From Lachnospiraceae bacterium (GTDB lineage Bacteria; Bacillota; Clostridia; Lachnospirales; Lachnospiraceae), in NCBI GenBank assembly GCA_031285465.1, contig JAITWD010000128.1, forward strand, positions 1 to 6,416: a DNA stretch of 6,416 nucleotides, read 5' to 3'. The notes below the pieces were generated by a model. That model saw only the letters and a list, made by a program, of their open reading frames with translations. It searched no databases and was not told where the DNA came from. A program made the position numbers and the translations under genes. Of this stretch, positions 6,287 to 6,416 are shown piece after piece; the first letter of the stretch is position 1; every line of letters begins with the position of its first letter.

Positions 6287-6416
6287 GTGCCTGCATCCTA
6301 AGGAAACACTGATTAAAGCAGTGTTTCCTTAGACGCTCCGCGGGATGCGCACGGATTTGCAAGGGAAATTGGCACTTCGTGCCGCAAATCCGGCGCGGGA
6401 AACGCTTTTATAAGCG
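6287..6416 (+). other. Block of nested inverted repeats; structured RNA or palindromic mobile repeat
   Basis: Three stem units follow one another. Stem 1: CTAAGGAAACACTG (6298-6311) pairs perfectly with 6319-6332 around a 7-base loop. If base 6298 is used in the outer helix instead, GCATCC (6293-6298) pairs with GGATGC (6343-6348) and GTGC (6287-6290) with GCAC (6349-6352), leaving an 11-base right-hand bulge. Stem 2: CGGATTTGC (6352-6360) pairs with 6384-6392, enclosing GGCAC, TTC, GTGCC (6371-6383) and a 10-base bulge. Stem 3: CGCTT (6403-6407) pairs with AAGCG (6412-6416). The block is more GC-rich than the sequence to its left and has no T-run, so it is not a simple terminator. I do not recognise a known RNA family, and a miniature transposable repeat is equally possible. 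It may continue past the window. Confidence 0.6.

Noticed and set aside
6298..6332. The 14-bp stem as an intrinsic terminator
   Set aside because: Neither strand has a T-run after the stem, and it is nested in further pairing, so it is treated as part of the structured block.

Overview
The window reads as chromosome of an anaerobic, butyrate-forming Bacillota of the clostridial type. This rests on gene content: a complete acetyl-CoA-to-butyryl-CoA gene set with its electron-transfer flavoprotein, strong GGAGG ribosome binding sites and AT-rich spacers. A Eubacterium/Acetobacterium-like acetogen or a related gut butyrate producer would fit, but the genus is an inference from remembered protein similarity and could not be searched.

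All recognisable genes lie on the minus strand, so the window is best read from right to left. At the right (5025-6128) is a membrane-anchored or secreted M23 metallopeptidase. Then comes a well-formed promoter (4962-4990) with a perfect extended -10, and a possible Rex-type redox operator in the leader. It is followed by five genes in one direction: thiolase (thl), crotonase (crt), 3-hydroxybutyryl-CoA dehydrogenase (hbd), butyryl-CoA dehydrogenase (bcd) and the 5' two thirds or more of etfB, cut by the left edge. An etfA gene probably follows outside the window. No terminator is visible between these genes, so a single operon is likely. Together they condense two acetyl-CoA, reduce, dehydrate and reduce again to butyryl-CoA. 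In this family the last step is usually coupled to ferredoxin reduction through EtfAB.

The conserved catalytic residues of all four full-length pathway enzymes are present, and nothing is broken. Three of the longest possible reading frames begin upstream of the real start. Ribosome binding sites and family alignment place the starts of thl, hbd and bcd at 4908, 2694 and 1797.

The less ordinary signals are non-coding. Three of the operon's gene ends (thl, crt, bcd) have short tandem repeats or palindromes that include the stop codon, each with a different sequence. At the right edge, beyond the peptidase, a good plus-strand promoter (6229-6257) points into about 130 bases of nested inverted repeats with no reading frame. 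This is either an unrecognised structured RNA or a palindromic mobile repeat running out of the window. I see no sign of a defence system, CRISPR array, tRNA or rRNA.
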